Assembly (NCBI GenBank): GCA_000961585.1
Contig: LADN01000051.1
Coordinates: forward strand, 1 to 64,000
DNA: 64,000 bases
From: Peptococcaceae bacterium BRH_c4a
GTDB lineage: Bacteria > Bacillota > Desulfotomaculia > Desulfotomaculales > Desulfocucumaceae
Reading direction: 5' to 3'
Part shown: in pieces, positions 54,158 to 62,355 of the stretch
How positions within the stretch are numbered: the first letter of the stretch is position 1
Layout: each line of letters starts with the position of its first letter
The notes under the pieces: model-generated
What the model saw: the letters and a program-made list of their open reading frames with translations, nothing else
Database searches by the model: none
Told to the model about the DNA's origin: nothing
Translations under genes and position numbers: made by a program

Positions 54158-54613
54158 GTGGGTTTTGAACCGAAAATTGTTGGTTTCTGCTGCCACTACT
54201 GAGCATACTCTGCTGCGGACCTGGCAGGTTCGATGAGACTTCAGTATGCAACCAATATAAGAATAGTGGAAATGACTTGCTCCGGTAATATCGACCACCG
54301 CGTGATTCTTAACGCCTTTGAAGAAGGCGCCGATGGTGTGTTTGTAGCCGGCTGCATGGAGGGTGACTGCCATTTCCTGAAAGGGAATATACGGGCCCGG
54401 AAGAGAGTAAACGCGGTTAAAAAACTGCTGGATGAAATAGGGATAGGCGGAGACCGTCTGGAAATGTACAACCTGTCTTCAGCCCAGGGAGGCCGCTTTG
54501 CCGAAATAGCCAATGATATAACAGCAAAAATAAAGGATCTGGGACCCAACCCGTTATTTAAAAACAGCTCATGCTGCGGCTGCAGCTGCTCGAAAGAAGG
54601 TGGGGACCAATGA
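54158..54613 (+). CDS. MvhD2, selenocysteine-containing electron-transfer subunit
   Basis: This 151-residue MvhD homolog starts at GTG 54158 (AAGGAG within the end of hdrA2). UGA at 54200-54202 (residue 15) falls exactly where relatives have the Cys of the N-W-C motif (here FCCHY-Sec-AYSAADLAG). The second motif keeps Cys (VAGCMEGDCHFLKGN). The C-terminus has CCGCSC. A two-part SECIS-like stem follows the UGA. The stop overlaps metV (ATGA). Without UGA recoding, only a fragment from 54233 would remain. Confidence 0.92.
54203..54249 (+). promoter_or_regulatory. Bacterial SECIS element of mvhD2
   Basis: Outer arms GCATACT (54203-54209) and AGTATGC (54243-54249) pair perfectly. The inner stem GGACCT/AGGTTC (54217-54222 and 54226-54231) has loop GGC. 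The apical loop starts 20 nt after the UGA. Confidence 0.82.
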
Positions 54614-55278
54614 TTATTGCCCAACAGAAACAAATCAAAGAAATCGCCGCCATGGTCAGCGACTGCAAAAAAGTGGCCTTGATAGGGTGTGCAGGATGTG
54701 TCACAGTGTGCCTTTCCGGCGGTGAAAAAGAAACTGAAATAATGGCCGCTGCCCTTCGTATTATGCGCAAGCTGGAAGGCAACCCGGTGGAAACAATAAC
54801 CTTCACCGCAACCCGCCAGTGCGACCCGGAATACGTGGAGGCCTTGGACGGAGTGGTCAAGGATGCCGACGCCATCATATCCCTGGCCTGCGGGGTAGGA
54901 GTGCAGTACCTGGCCGAGCGTTTTGACAAGTGGGTGGTTCCCGCCCTGGACACCAACTTTATAGGTGGGTCCAAGGTGCACGGGGTATGGGAAGAGAAAT
55001 GCGGAATGTGCGGAGACTGCGTTCTGCACAAGACCGGAGGCATCTGCCCCATTATACGCTGCTCCAAGAGCATCCTGAACGGCCCCTGCGGCGGTTCACA
55101 GTACGGCAAGTGTGAAATAAGCAAAGATGTTGATTGCGCCTGGCAGTTGATATACGATCGCATGAAGTCCCTGGGTAAACTGGATAAGCTCATGGCCATC
55201 CAGCCGCCCAAGGACTGGACCAAGTCCAGAGACGGCGGTCCCCGCAGGGCCGTCAGGGAGGATGTGATGATAGGGTGA
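54610..55278 (+). CDS. metV: MetV, zinc/Fe-S partner of methylene-THF reductase
   Basis: This 222-residue MTHFR C-terminal-domain protein has cysteine motifs in ALIGCAGCVTVC, KCGMCGDCVLHKTGGICP and GPCGGSQYGKC. MetV is the obligatory small subunit of MetFV-type methylenetetrahydrofolate reductases and links MetF to the Hdr/MvhD subunits. ATG 54610 overlaps the mvhD2 stop as ATGA, and the metV stop overlaps the metF start as GTGA, so the three are tightly coupled. Confidence 0.92.
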   Translation: MIIAQQKQIKEIAAMVSDCKKVALIGCAGCVTVCLSGGEKETEIMAAALRIMRKLEGNPVETITFTATRQCDPEYVEALDGVVKDADAIISLACGVGVQYLAERFDKWVVPALDTNFIGGSKVHGVWEEKCGMCGDCVLHKTGGICPIIRCSKSILNGPCGGSQYGKCEISKDVDCAWQLIYDRMKSLGKLDKLMAIQPPKDWTKSRDGGPRRAVREDVMIG

Positions 55279-56204
55279 GTTATTTAAGCAAACTGCAACG
55301 CATTTTAGACAGCGGACAATTTGCCGTCACCGCCGAAATCGGCCCGCCCAAGCACGCATCCGCCCACGGTGTGCGCCACCACGCTGAAATGCTGGTGAAC
55401 CATGTGGACGCCACCAATATCACCGACTGCCAGACCGCCATAGTGCGCATGAGCAGTATTGCGGCCGGTGTGCATATACTGGACTGCGGCATTGAGCCCA
55501 TAGTCCAGATGACCTGCCGCGACCGCAACAGAATCGCCATGCAGTCGGACCTCTTGGGGGCCTACAGCCTGGGCATGAGAAACGTGCTCTGCCTGTCCGG
55601 CGACCATCAAAAGTTCGGCAACCACCCCTCCTCCAAAAACGTCTATGACGTGGATTCCATGCAGCTTATTCAGTTGCTGGCCAGGATGAGGGACGAGAAG
55701 AAATTTTTCTCCGGTGAAGAGTTTAAGGATCATGAACCCAAGTTCTACATCGGGGCTGTGGCCAACCCCTTCGCCGACCCCTTTGAATTCAGAGTGGACC
55801 GGCTGGAGAAGAAGGTGGAGGCCGGGGCTCAGTTTATTCAGACCCAGTGCATATTCGACATGGAGCGTTTTGAGCGCTTCATGGAGATGGTAAGGGAAAG
55901 AGGGATCGACCAGAGGACTCATATTCTGGCCGGGATTACGCCCCTTAAGGGCTGGAGGGCCGCCAAATACCTGCAGACCGGAGTTTCCGGAATGCTGGTG
56001 CCTGATTCATTGGTGGAACGGCTTAAAGGCGCCCAGGATCCCAAGCGCGAGGGCATCGAGGTGGCCATTGAGCAGATCAATTACATCAGGGAAAAAGTCA
56101 AGGGAGTGCACGGCGTCCATGTCATGGCCATCGCATGGGAAGAGGTCGTTCCTGAAATAGTTGAGCGTACCGGACTTTTTCCGCGTCCCAAGTTCGAAGA
56201 CTAA
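55275..56204 (+). CDS. metF: Methylenetetrahydrofolate reductase
   Basis: This 309-residue FAD-dependent TIM-barrel enzyme reduces methylene-THF to methyl-THF, the methyl donor for AcsE. The family features AEIGPPKHASAHG, MSGDH-type LCLSGDHQKFGNH and QFIQTQCIFDMERF are visible. GTG 55275 overlaps metV. It is the last gene of the operon, ending at a strong terminator. The length and the neighbouring MetV and HdrA/MvhD indicate the Moorella-type MetFV rather than the enteric enzyme. Confidence 0.94.
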   Translation: MSYLSKLQRILDSGQFAVTAEIGPPKHASAHGVRHHAEMLVNHVDATNITDCQTAIVRMSSIAAGVHILDCGIEPIVQMTCRDRNRIAMQSDLLGAYSLGMRNVLCLSGDHQKFGNHPSSKNVYDVDSMQLIQLLARMRDEKKFFSGEEFKDHEPKFYIGAVANPFADPFEFRVDRLEKKVEAGAQFIQTQCIFDMERFERFMEMVRERGIDQRTHILAGITPLKGWRAAKYLQTGVSGMLVPDSLVERLKGAQDPKREGIEVAIEQINYIREKVKGVHGVHVMAIAWEEVVPEIVERTGLFPRPKFED

Positions 56205-56221
56205 ATCAATATCAAAAAAAG

Positions 56222-56264
56222 AAGACTGCAAGATTTGATTTTTTAAATCTTGCAGTCTTTTTTA
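56222..56264 (+). terminator. Rho-independent terminator after metF
   Basis: AAGACTGCAAGATTT at 56222-56236 and AAATCTTGCAGTCTT at 56245-56259 pair perfectly over 15 bp, followed by a T run. Confidence 0.93.
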
Positions 56265-56724
56265 TCGTTAAGGAAAGTATATACCATATTAAAGTATTAA
56301 AGCGCTAAATCGCCAAAGCATTTTTATGTACCCCAGAGTTTTTCCGGGGTCGCTCCGGGGTCACTTGAGGGTCGCTGCATTGTCGCTAATGGGTAGGCGG
56401 AGCGATTTAAGTCCGGCCTGCATAACCTCCTGCTGCAACTGTCTCTAAACTCGGTCGCCAACGGAATGCCGACCGCCTCCAACGCCGCATCCATGCGTCG
56501 ATTCCGGCTTCCGGCTGCGTCCTGCAGCCGGCTCGGCATTCCGTAGGCTCGGTCGTTAAGAGACAGTAGCAGCCTCCGGTACATTCCGCACGGACTTAAA
56601 TCACTCCCCCTCACTGCATGTCGCTGTGGGGTCGCTTTTAAGGCAGCCTGTCACCATTCTGGATTCTGGATTCTGGCTTCCGCCGTCTGCAAGACGGCAC
56701 CGCCGGCAAGGCGGTTATTTTTAT
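56258..56724 (-). repeat. Long-hairpin interspersed element, copy E (subfamily 1)
   Basis: This full copy is in reverse orientation. Its tail TTTTTTATCGTTAAGGAAAG is identical to that of copy D and starts at the T run of the metF terminator. The arms CTGTCTCT and CGGAATGCCGA match TCGGCATTCCG and AGAGACAG perfectly, as in copy B. The head hairpin GCCGTCTGCAAGACGGC and the stem ACCGCCGGCAAGGCGGT end it near 56724. It fills the gap between metF and the P-type ATPase. Confidence 0.82.
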
Positions 56725-56856
56725 TAAAAAGCTAGGGTATATTTCGGCGGGTACGTGAAAAGAATTTGATTTTAGAATGCCGGAAAAAAAGAGTGACAAA
56801 GAAGCTGGGCTGATATATTATAATATTAAAGTAATCGTTTGAATGGTGGTATGGCC

Positions 56857-59109
56857 ATGTCAGAAAAAGTTGGAGTCAGAAAACAGGCGAATGGAGGTTG
56901 CAGCTGTGGCGGTGGCTGTGCGGTATCAGCCGAGGAGAAGCCTGATCATACAGTATTAAGGCTGGAGGGGCTGGACTGCGCAGACTGCGCTGCAAAGCTG
57001 GAGAAAAAAGTCAGCGAGATCCCTGGAGTGGTGGAAGCAAGAGTTAATTTCGGGGCCTCCAAAATGACGGTCCAGCACTGGAACACGTTAGAAGCGGGGT
57101 CCATAGTAAAAGCGGTTAAAGAGGCTGGTTACGGCGCCGAAGTGGAACGTGGAAAACCGATGAAAGATCAGCCGGAAGGTTTTAAAAACAAAAAAGTGAT
57201 ACTTACCGTTATTTCAGGCATTCTTCTGGCAACCGGTTTAATTCTCTCGTTTTTCGGGGTATCCGGGAGTGTGGTTGTATTCTTTTATTTCGCCTCCATG
57301 CTGACGGGCGGCTTTTACACAGCGAGAAGCGCACTTTCGTCTCTAAGGTCCCTGAGCATGGACATGAACTTTCTGATGACGGTGGCGGTGGTTGGTGCGG
57401 CGGCTATAGGGGAGTGGGCTGAAGGCGCCATGGTGGTGTTCCTCTTCTCCCTTGGCAATACCCTGCAGGCGTACACGATGGAAAAAACCAGGAACTCCAT
57501 CCGGGCGTTGATGGATCTCTCTCCCAGGGAGGCGTTGGTCAGGCGGAACGGTGAAGAAGTTCGACTTGCGGTGGAGGAGATCAATATCGGCGACATTATT
57601 ATAGTAAAGCCCGGCGAGCGCTTTGCCATGGACGGTGAAGTTATTTTGGGCGGAACGGACGTGAACCAGGCGCCGATTACGGGTGAGTCCATGCCGGTAA
57701 AAAAGAAGCCCGGGGACGAGGTTCACGCCGGGACCGTCAACGGACAGGGATCCGTCGAGGTGAAAGTCACCAAACTGGTGGAGGACACTACTCTGGCCAG
57801 GATCATCAACCTTGTGGAGGAGGCCCAGGCTCAGAAGGCCCCGTCCCAGCAGTTCGTGGACGTTTTTGCCAAATACTACACTCCTGCGGTCGTCGTCGGC
57901 GCAGTACTGGTGGCCACGGTGCCCTGGCTGGCCTTCGGGCAGCCCTTTCAACTGTGGTTTGAGCGGGCGCTGATCCTGCTGGTGATTTCTTGCCCCTGCG
58001 CTCTGGTCATCTCGACCCCGGTGTCCATTGTCGCAGCCATCGGCAGCGCCGCCAGGAGAGGAGTTCTGATCAAGGGGGGCGCTTACCTGGAAGAAGCGGG
58101 GGCCTTGAAGGTGATAGCCTTCGATAAAACAGGCACCTTAACCGCCGGTCTGCCGGAAGTAACCGACGTAATAGCGGCGGCAGGGTACATCCAGGAAAAG
58201 GTGGTTGAAATCGCAGCAGCAATTGAGAAACGCTCCCAGCACCCCCTGGCGGATGCGATTATACGTTACGCCCGGGCAAGAAACATTGCGGTACCCGACG
58301 CAGATGACTTTCAGTCCTTTACCGGCAAGGGCGCCGGGGCCAGAATCGGTGGGGAAGCCTATTATGTAGGCAGCAGGCGGTTGCTTGAGGATTTGAATAT
58401 CCCCTTGGCATCTGTGTTGATTAAACATCTGACAGAACTCCAGGATCGGGGTAAAACAGCCATGATAGTCGGAACAGCTGACGAAGTGGCGGGGATTATT
58501 GCGGTGGCCGACAGCAGCAGGGAGAGCGGCAGGGCGACCGTGGAGGGACTGCGCCGGGCAGGAATAACAAAACTGGTCATGCTGACAGGTGACAACGCCG
58601 GAACGGCCAGGGCCATTGCCGCTGAACTGGGAATAAACGAATACCGTGCGGAACTGTTGCCGGAGGACAAGCTGGACGTTATTAGATCTCTTCAGGCGGA
58701 ATGCGGCAGGGTGGCCATGGTGGGCGACGGGGTCAATGACGCCCCGGCTCTGGCCGCCGCCACGGTGGGCATAGCCATGGGCGGGGCCGGCACCGACACC
58801 GCCCTGGAGACCGCCGATATCGTCTTGATGGCCGATGACCTGACCAAGCTGCCTTACGCCGTTTATTTAAGCCGGCGGGCGCTGCGGGTGATCAAGCAGA
58901 ACATCGCCTTTTCCCTGCTGGTTAAAGGTGTGTTCATTGCGGCAACCTTCGCAGGGTTTGCCAACCTCTGGATGGCGGTCTTCGCCGATACCGGGGCGGC
59001 CCTGTTGGTGATCGCCAACGGGATGCGCCTGATGAGGGTGGAAGATCCGTACAGACAGCAGGAGCCCAGTCCGACCCGCAGTCCATCAGTCATTTACGCC
59101 AAGGCATAA
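56857..59109 (+). CDS. cadA: Heavy-metal P1B-type ATPase (CadA/ZntA-like)
   Basis: This protein of about 750 residues exports divalent soft metals (Zn, Cd, Pb). A Cys-rich N-terminus (CSCGGGC) and an HMA domain with GLDCADCAAKLEKK at about 40-100 precede the core. The core carries ITGESMPVKKK, the transmembrane CPCALVIS, the phosphorylation motif DKTGTLT and the hinge GDGVNDAPALA. CPC plus these motifs fits the Zn/Cd subgroup. ATG 56857 and ATG 56851 are both plausible starts. An ArsR gene lies downstream, separated by element copy F. Confidence 0.9.
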   Translation: MSEKVGVRKQANGGCSCGGGCAVSAEEKPDHTVLRLEGLDCADCAAKLEKKVSEIPGVVEARVNFGASKMTVQHWNTLEAGSIVKAVKEAGYGAEVERGKPMKDQPEGFKNKKVILTVISGILLATGLILSFFGVSGSVVVFFYFASMLTGGFYTARSALSSLRSLSMDMNFLMTVAVVGAAAIGEWAEGAMVVFLFSLGNTLQAYTMEKTRNSIRALMDLSPREALVRRNGEEVRLAVEEINIGDIIIVKPGERFAMDGEVILGGTDVNQAPITGESMPVKKKPGDEVHAGTVNGQGSVEVKVTKLVEDTTLARIINLVEEAQAQKAPSQQFVDVFAKYYTPAVVVGAVLVATVPWLAFGQPFQLWFERALILLVISCPCALVISTPVSIVAAIGSAARRGVLIKGGAYLEEAGALKVIAFDKTGTLTAGLPEVTDVIAAAGYIQEKVVEIAAAIEKRSQHPLADAIIRYARARNIAVPDADDFQSFTGKGAGARIGGEAYYVGSRRLLEDLNIPLASVLIKHLTELQDRGKTAMIVGTADEVAGIIAVADSSRESGRATVEGLRRAGITKLVMLTGDNAGTARAIAAELGINEYRAELLPEDKLDVIRSLQAECGRVAMVGDGVNDAPALAAATVGIAMGGAGTDTALETADIVLMADDLTKLPYAVYLSRRALRVIKQNIAFSLLVKGVFIAATFAGFANLWMAVFADTGAALLVIANGMRLMRVEDPYRQQEPSPTRSPSVIYAKA

Positions 59110-59490
59110 AATAACCGCCTTGCCGGCGGTGCCGTCTTGCAGACGGCGGAATCCAGGAGCCAGAAGCCAGGAGCCAGAATAAGCAAGCGTGACCCTCAAG
59201 CGACATGCAGTGAGGGGGAGGGTTTTTAGTCCAGGCGGATGTTCCGGAGGCTGTTATCTGGCTCTTGGCGACAGAGCCGTACGGACTGCCGAACCGGCTG
59301 CAGGACGCAGCCGGTAGCCGGAATCGACGCAAGGACGCGGCGTTGGAGGCGGTCGGCAGTCCGTTAGGCGACGAGCTTAGAGCCAGTTCAGCCGGAGGAT
59401 AAGTAGATCGGACTCAAACCCCTCCACCGGCCACAGAGTGACCCCGGAGCGACATGCAGTGATTTAAGTCCGTGCGGATGCTGGAAATGA
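59106..59490 (+). repeat. Long-hairpin interspersed element, copy F (subfamily 2)
   Basis: The copy begins at the cadA stop codon. The arms CTGGCTCT (59258-59265) and AGAGCCAG (59379-59386), and CGGACTGCCGA (59282-59292) and TCGGCAGTCCG (59353-59363), are perfectly complementary yet differ in sequence from copies B and E. The tail differs from those of D and E: it ends in a second TGCAGTGATTTAAGTCCGTG-like piece. It fills the gap between cadA and the ArsR gene. Confidence 0.82.
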
Positions 59491-59554
59491 CATAATAGCT
59501 TAAAGGAATTATTATGATGTTTAAACGGGGGATCCTGTTTTAGGGAGGGATAAT

Positions 59555-59938
59555 ATGTCCGGTGTCAGGCAGCAGGACGTTTGTGAAGTTTTTTGTTTTA
59601 ATGAAGAAAAAGTTGAGCGTTTGAAAAGTGAAGTGAAAATAACAGATGGACTCGCTACTGTTTTCAAGGCCCTCGCCGACGATACCAGGATTAAAATAGT
59701 ATACGCACTGTCCCGGGAGGAACTGTGCGTGTGCGATGTGTCCAGCATTATCGGCTCTACGGTGGCTGCGGCCTCCCATCACCTGCGCTTCTTGAAAAAT
59801 ATCGGCCTGGCCAAACAGCGCAGACAGGGGAAAATGATCTTTTATTCGCTTGACGACGACTGCGTTACTACCATAATTGATTCGGCTCTCAATCATTTCC
59901 GTCACAACAACCAGAAAAAAGGAAAAAGAATTGAATGA
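59555..59938 (+). CDS. ArsR/SmtB-family metal-responsive repressor (CadC/CmtR-like)
   Basis: This 127-residue winged-helix protein has the sensor motif ELCVCDVSSI in the alpha-3 region and DNA-recognition helix residues around VAAASHHLRFLKNIG. An N-terminal Cys (VCEVFCF) could complete a CadC-type thiolate site. The protein probably releases DNA on binding Cd/Pb/Zn or a similar thiophilic ion. It lies between cadA and selD and could control either. A dyad in the selD leader is a candidate operator. Confidence 0.85.
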   Translation: MSGVRQQDVCEVFCFNEEKVERLKSEVKITDGLATVFKALADDTRIKIVYALSREELCVCDVSSIIGSTVAAASHHLRFLKNIGLAKQRRQGKMIFYSLDDDCVTTIIDSALNHFRHNNQKKGKRIE

Positions 59939-59991
59939 GGATTATGCGCTATATATGCTGGCCTGAGTTTGCAAGATCATATATAATATAA

Positions 59992-60010
59992 ACGCATAGT
60001 ATGTATGCGT
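59992..60010. promoter_or_regulatory. Candidate ArsR operator upstream of selD
   Basis: ACGCATA at 59992-59998 and TATGCGT at 60004-60010 form a perfect 7-5-7 inverted repeat. It lies just after TATAAT (59982-59987) and 68 bp before the selD start. ArsR-family operators are imperfect dyads with flanking AT-rich half-sites. Confidence 0.5.
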
Positions 60011-60077
60011 ATTATTCATTTGTATTATACATCTTTCCGTGGTAGCCTGTAAGCATAGGGTACAAAGGAGTGTCGCC

Positions 60078-61127
60078 TTGAAAAACCAATTTCCCAATAT
60101 TAATTTAACTTCTTATTCGCCTGGGTCCGGGTGAGCTTGTAAAATAGGTCCGGCGGACCTTACTCAAATACTGCGTTGCCTGCCGCCAATCAAAGACCTG
60201 AACGTCCTGGCGGGCCGTGACGATAACGCGGCAGTCTATAAACTTAATGACGAAACAGCTCTGGTTCAAACCGTGGACTATATAACTCCCGTTGTTGACG
60301 ACCCCTATCATTTCGGAATGATAGCCGCTGCCAACGCTCTAAGCGATATTTACGCCATGGGCGGAAAACCGGTAATGGCTTTGAATTTAATAGGTTTTCC
60401 CAACCAAAGCCTTCCCCTTTCAATCATGGAGGCCATCATGAAAGGTGGTGCTGATAAAGCTGCCGAGGCTGGCGTGACCATCGTTGGAGGTCATTCGATT
60501 ACCGACAATTCTCCCAAGTACGGACTTGTAGCAACCGGTTTTTTAAATGTCCGAAGCATGATTACAAAACGCGGTGCGAGGCCGGGAGACTCTCTAATCC
60601 TTACAAAACCGCTGGGCGTCGGTGTGATTACCACAGGGATCGACCACAAAATGGTGGGTGACGATACTGTCAACCGGGTAGTAAAGATTATGACCACCTT
60701 AAACAAAAGGGCATCGGAAATTATGCTTGCCGTCGGGGTGAATGCCTGTACCGACGTAACAGGATTCGGGCTGTTGGGACACCTGCGGGAGATACTTGCA
60801 GCCAGTAATGTCGGAGTGCGCATAACAGCCTCCACGGTTCCCGTTATCCCGGAATCAGAGGAGTTGATACAGGCAGGAGCGGTGGCCGGAGGAACTCATA
60901 ACAATTACCGCTTCCTCCGGGATATGGTTAAATGGGACCCTTCCTTGTCCAAAGAAATGAGACTGATTCTTTGCGATCCTCAGACATCAGGCGGTCTTTT
61001 AATAGCAGTATCCCCTGAGAATAAGGATCGTTTAATTATGGAGCTTCAAGAAGACAAAGAAATTCTGGAGGCGGCAGAAATTGGGGCAATAATTGAAAAT
61101 CCCGGAGAAATAAGTGTGCTGGCTTGA
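60078..61127 (+). CDS. selD: Selenophosphate synthase, selenocysteine-containing
   Basis: This 349-residue enzyme makes selenophosphate from selenide and ATP, the Se donor for Sec-tRNA. TTG 60078 follows AAAGGAG. UGA at 60132-60134 (residue 19) lies in the active-site loop GSG-Sec-ACKIGPADL, exactly where SelD proteins have Cys or Sec. Later motifs include GRDDNAAVYKL, DYITPVVDDPYHFG and GGHSITDN. Without recoding, only a protein lacking the catalytic loop (from about 60273) would be predicted. Other sel genes are not in the window. Confidence 0.95.
60146..60160 (+). promoter_or_regulatory. Bacterial SECIS element of selD
   Basis: AGGTCC (60146-60151), loop GGC and GGACCT (60155-60160) form a perfect 6-bp stem. 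The apical loop begins 17 nt after the UGA. Confidence 0.82.
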
Positions 61128-61173
61128 AGAAATGAAATCAATCGACTTAATATTATAATGAGGAGAAGTCATT

Positions 61174-62319
61174 ATGAAGTTTTCACCATTTAAATTTCAG
61201 TTACCCTTAGCTGCAGGCGGTATTACATTAATGGCCTTCAATTATCTACAGTTTGCAGTGCCTCATGGAAAAGGATTAATAACATTGTCAGATATCACAC
61301 GGGCTGGATTAACTATGGGTCAAACAGCCTTATATTACCCTATAATCGTAATTATGTTAGCATTAACCATTGTAGACCTGTTTTTTACTGTTGTTTTCCT
61401 AAAAAGCCTTATACAATGGCTTTTCAATAAAAATGAATATACAGAATTTTTAAATGGTCCACCGACAACAAGTATAGGCATTTTTGTACCTATTGCCTCG
61501 CTGTCTATGACAGCAAATGTGATTTGGGGTCCCTTGGGTTTTTTTATTCCGAAATTGTCATCTAATATACAATCGCTGATGTTGCCTGCCTTAATCTTCT
61601 TTGGATTCCTTTGGCTGATGCTTTTTGTACTTGAACTTAGGCTTCTTAAGGTCTGGTTAAGCCAGCCACTTGATTTAACAAAATTAAGTTTCGTATGGCT
61701 GCTTGACGTTTTTACATTCGGTCTGGTCAATTTAACCGGTACAGGAATTGCCGCTACAGCAAGCGACAGGGCGATCTCATCCATAGCAGCCTTTTCGTCT
61801 TCACTTGCCTTAACTGTTGGTATTTTCTTATTTATAACCAAACTGGCTTATTTGATTTACCTGCAGATAAAATCCGCCAGTTTACCGCAAAAACCAGTGC
61901 AACCAAGTTACTTTTTAGTGATTCCCATTACTTGTCTTTTCGGAATTAGCTTTTACAAAATCACACTTTATTTGCAAACACATTTCAAATATGATGTAGA
62001 AGCTTTATCGTTCTTCCTGATCAATTTTTCTTATGTTATTACAATCGGCTGGGGTGTCTTTTGTTTATATCTACTAAGTGATTACTTTATAAATTATTTC
62101 TATAAGAGTGATTTTTCACCAACCCAATGGGGTATGGTCTGAGCTTTGGTTGGCTCTCAAGTTTTGGGAGTTTATGTTTACGGAAATTATTATCCCAGCT
62201 TAGCGCTCTCGATTTTAAACTATGTAAGTACAATATTGGCATCAGTTGTATTTATTCTTGTTGCCGTTAAATTTTATCAGGCGGAAAAGAAAAACAAATT
62301 AACTATGGTAAAGGTTTGA
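61174..62319 (+). CDS. Candidate membrane selenoprotein, TDT/TehA-SLAC1-like
   Basis: A conventional reading ends at UGA 62140-62142 after 322 residues. The same frame continues 58 codons with a further hydrophobic segment and a Lys-rich tail, giving a 381-residue protein with UGA at residue 323 (QWGMV-Sec-ALVGSQVLG). About ten hydrophobic segments and the N-terminal FQLPLAAGGITLMAF recall TDT (TehA/SLAC1) carriers. A SECIS-like stem follows the UGA. The start is ATG after GAGGAGAAG. It lies 46 bp after selD and is visibly more AT-rich than its neighbours. Function is inferred only: selenium or sulfur oxyanion transport is possible. I recall a TsoY (seleno)protein label in public annotation that may cover this family; I could not check. 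Confidence 0.8.
62154..62170 (+). promoter_or_regulatory. Candidate bacterial SECIS element in the membrane protein gene
   Basis: CTCTCAA (62154-62160), loop GTT and TTGGGAG (62164-62170) form a 7-bp stem with one G-U pair. G occupies the apical loop, which begins 18 nt after the UGA. Confidence 0.75.
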
Positions 62320-62355
62320 TAAGCGCAATGATGATCTAAGCGGAGGGGGAATACC

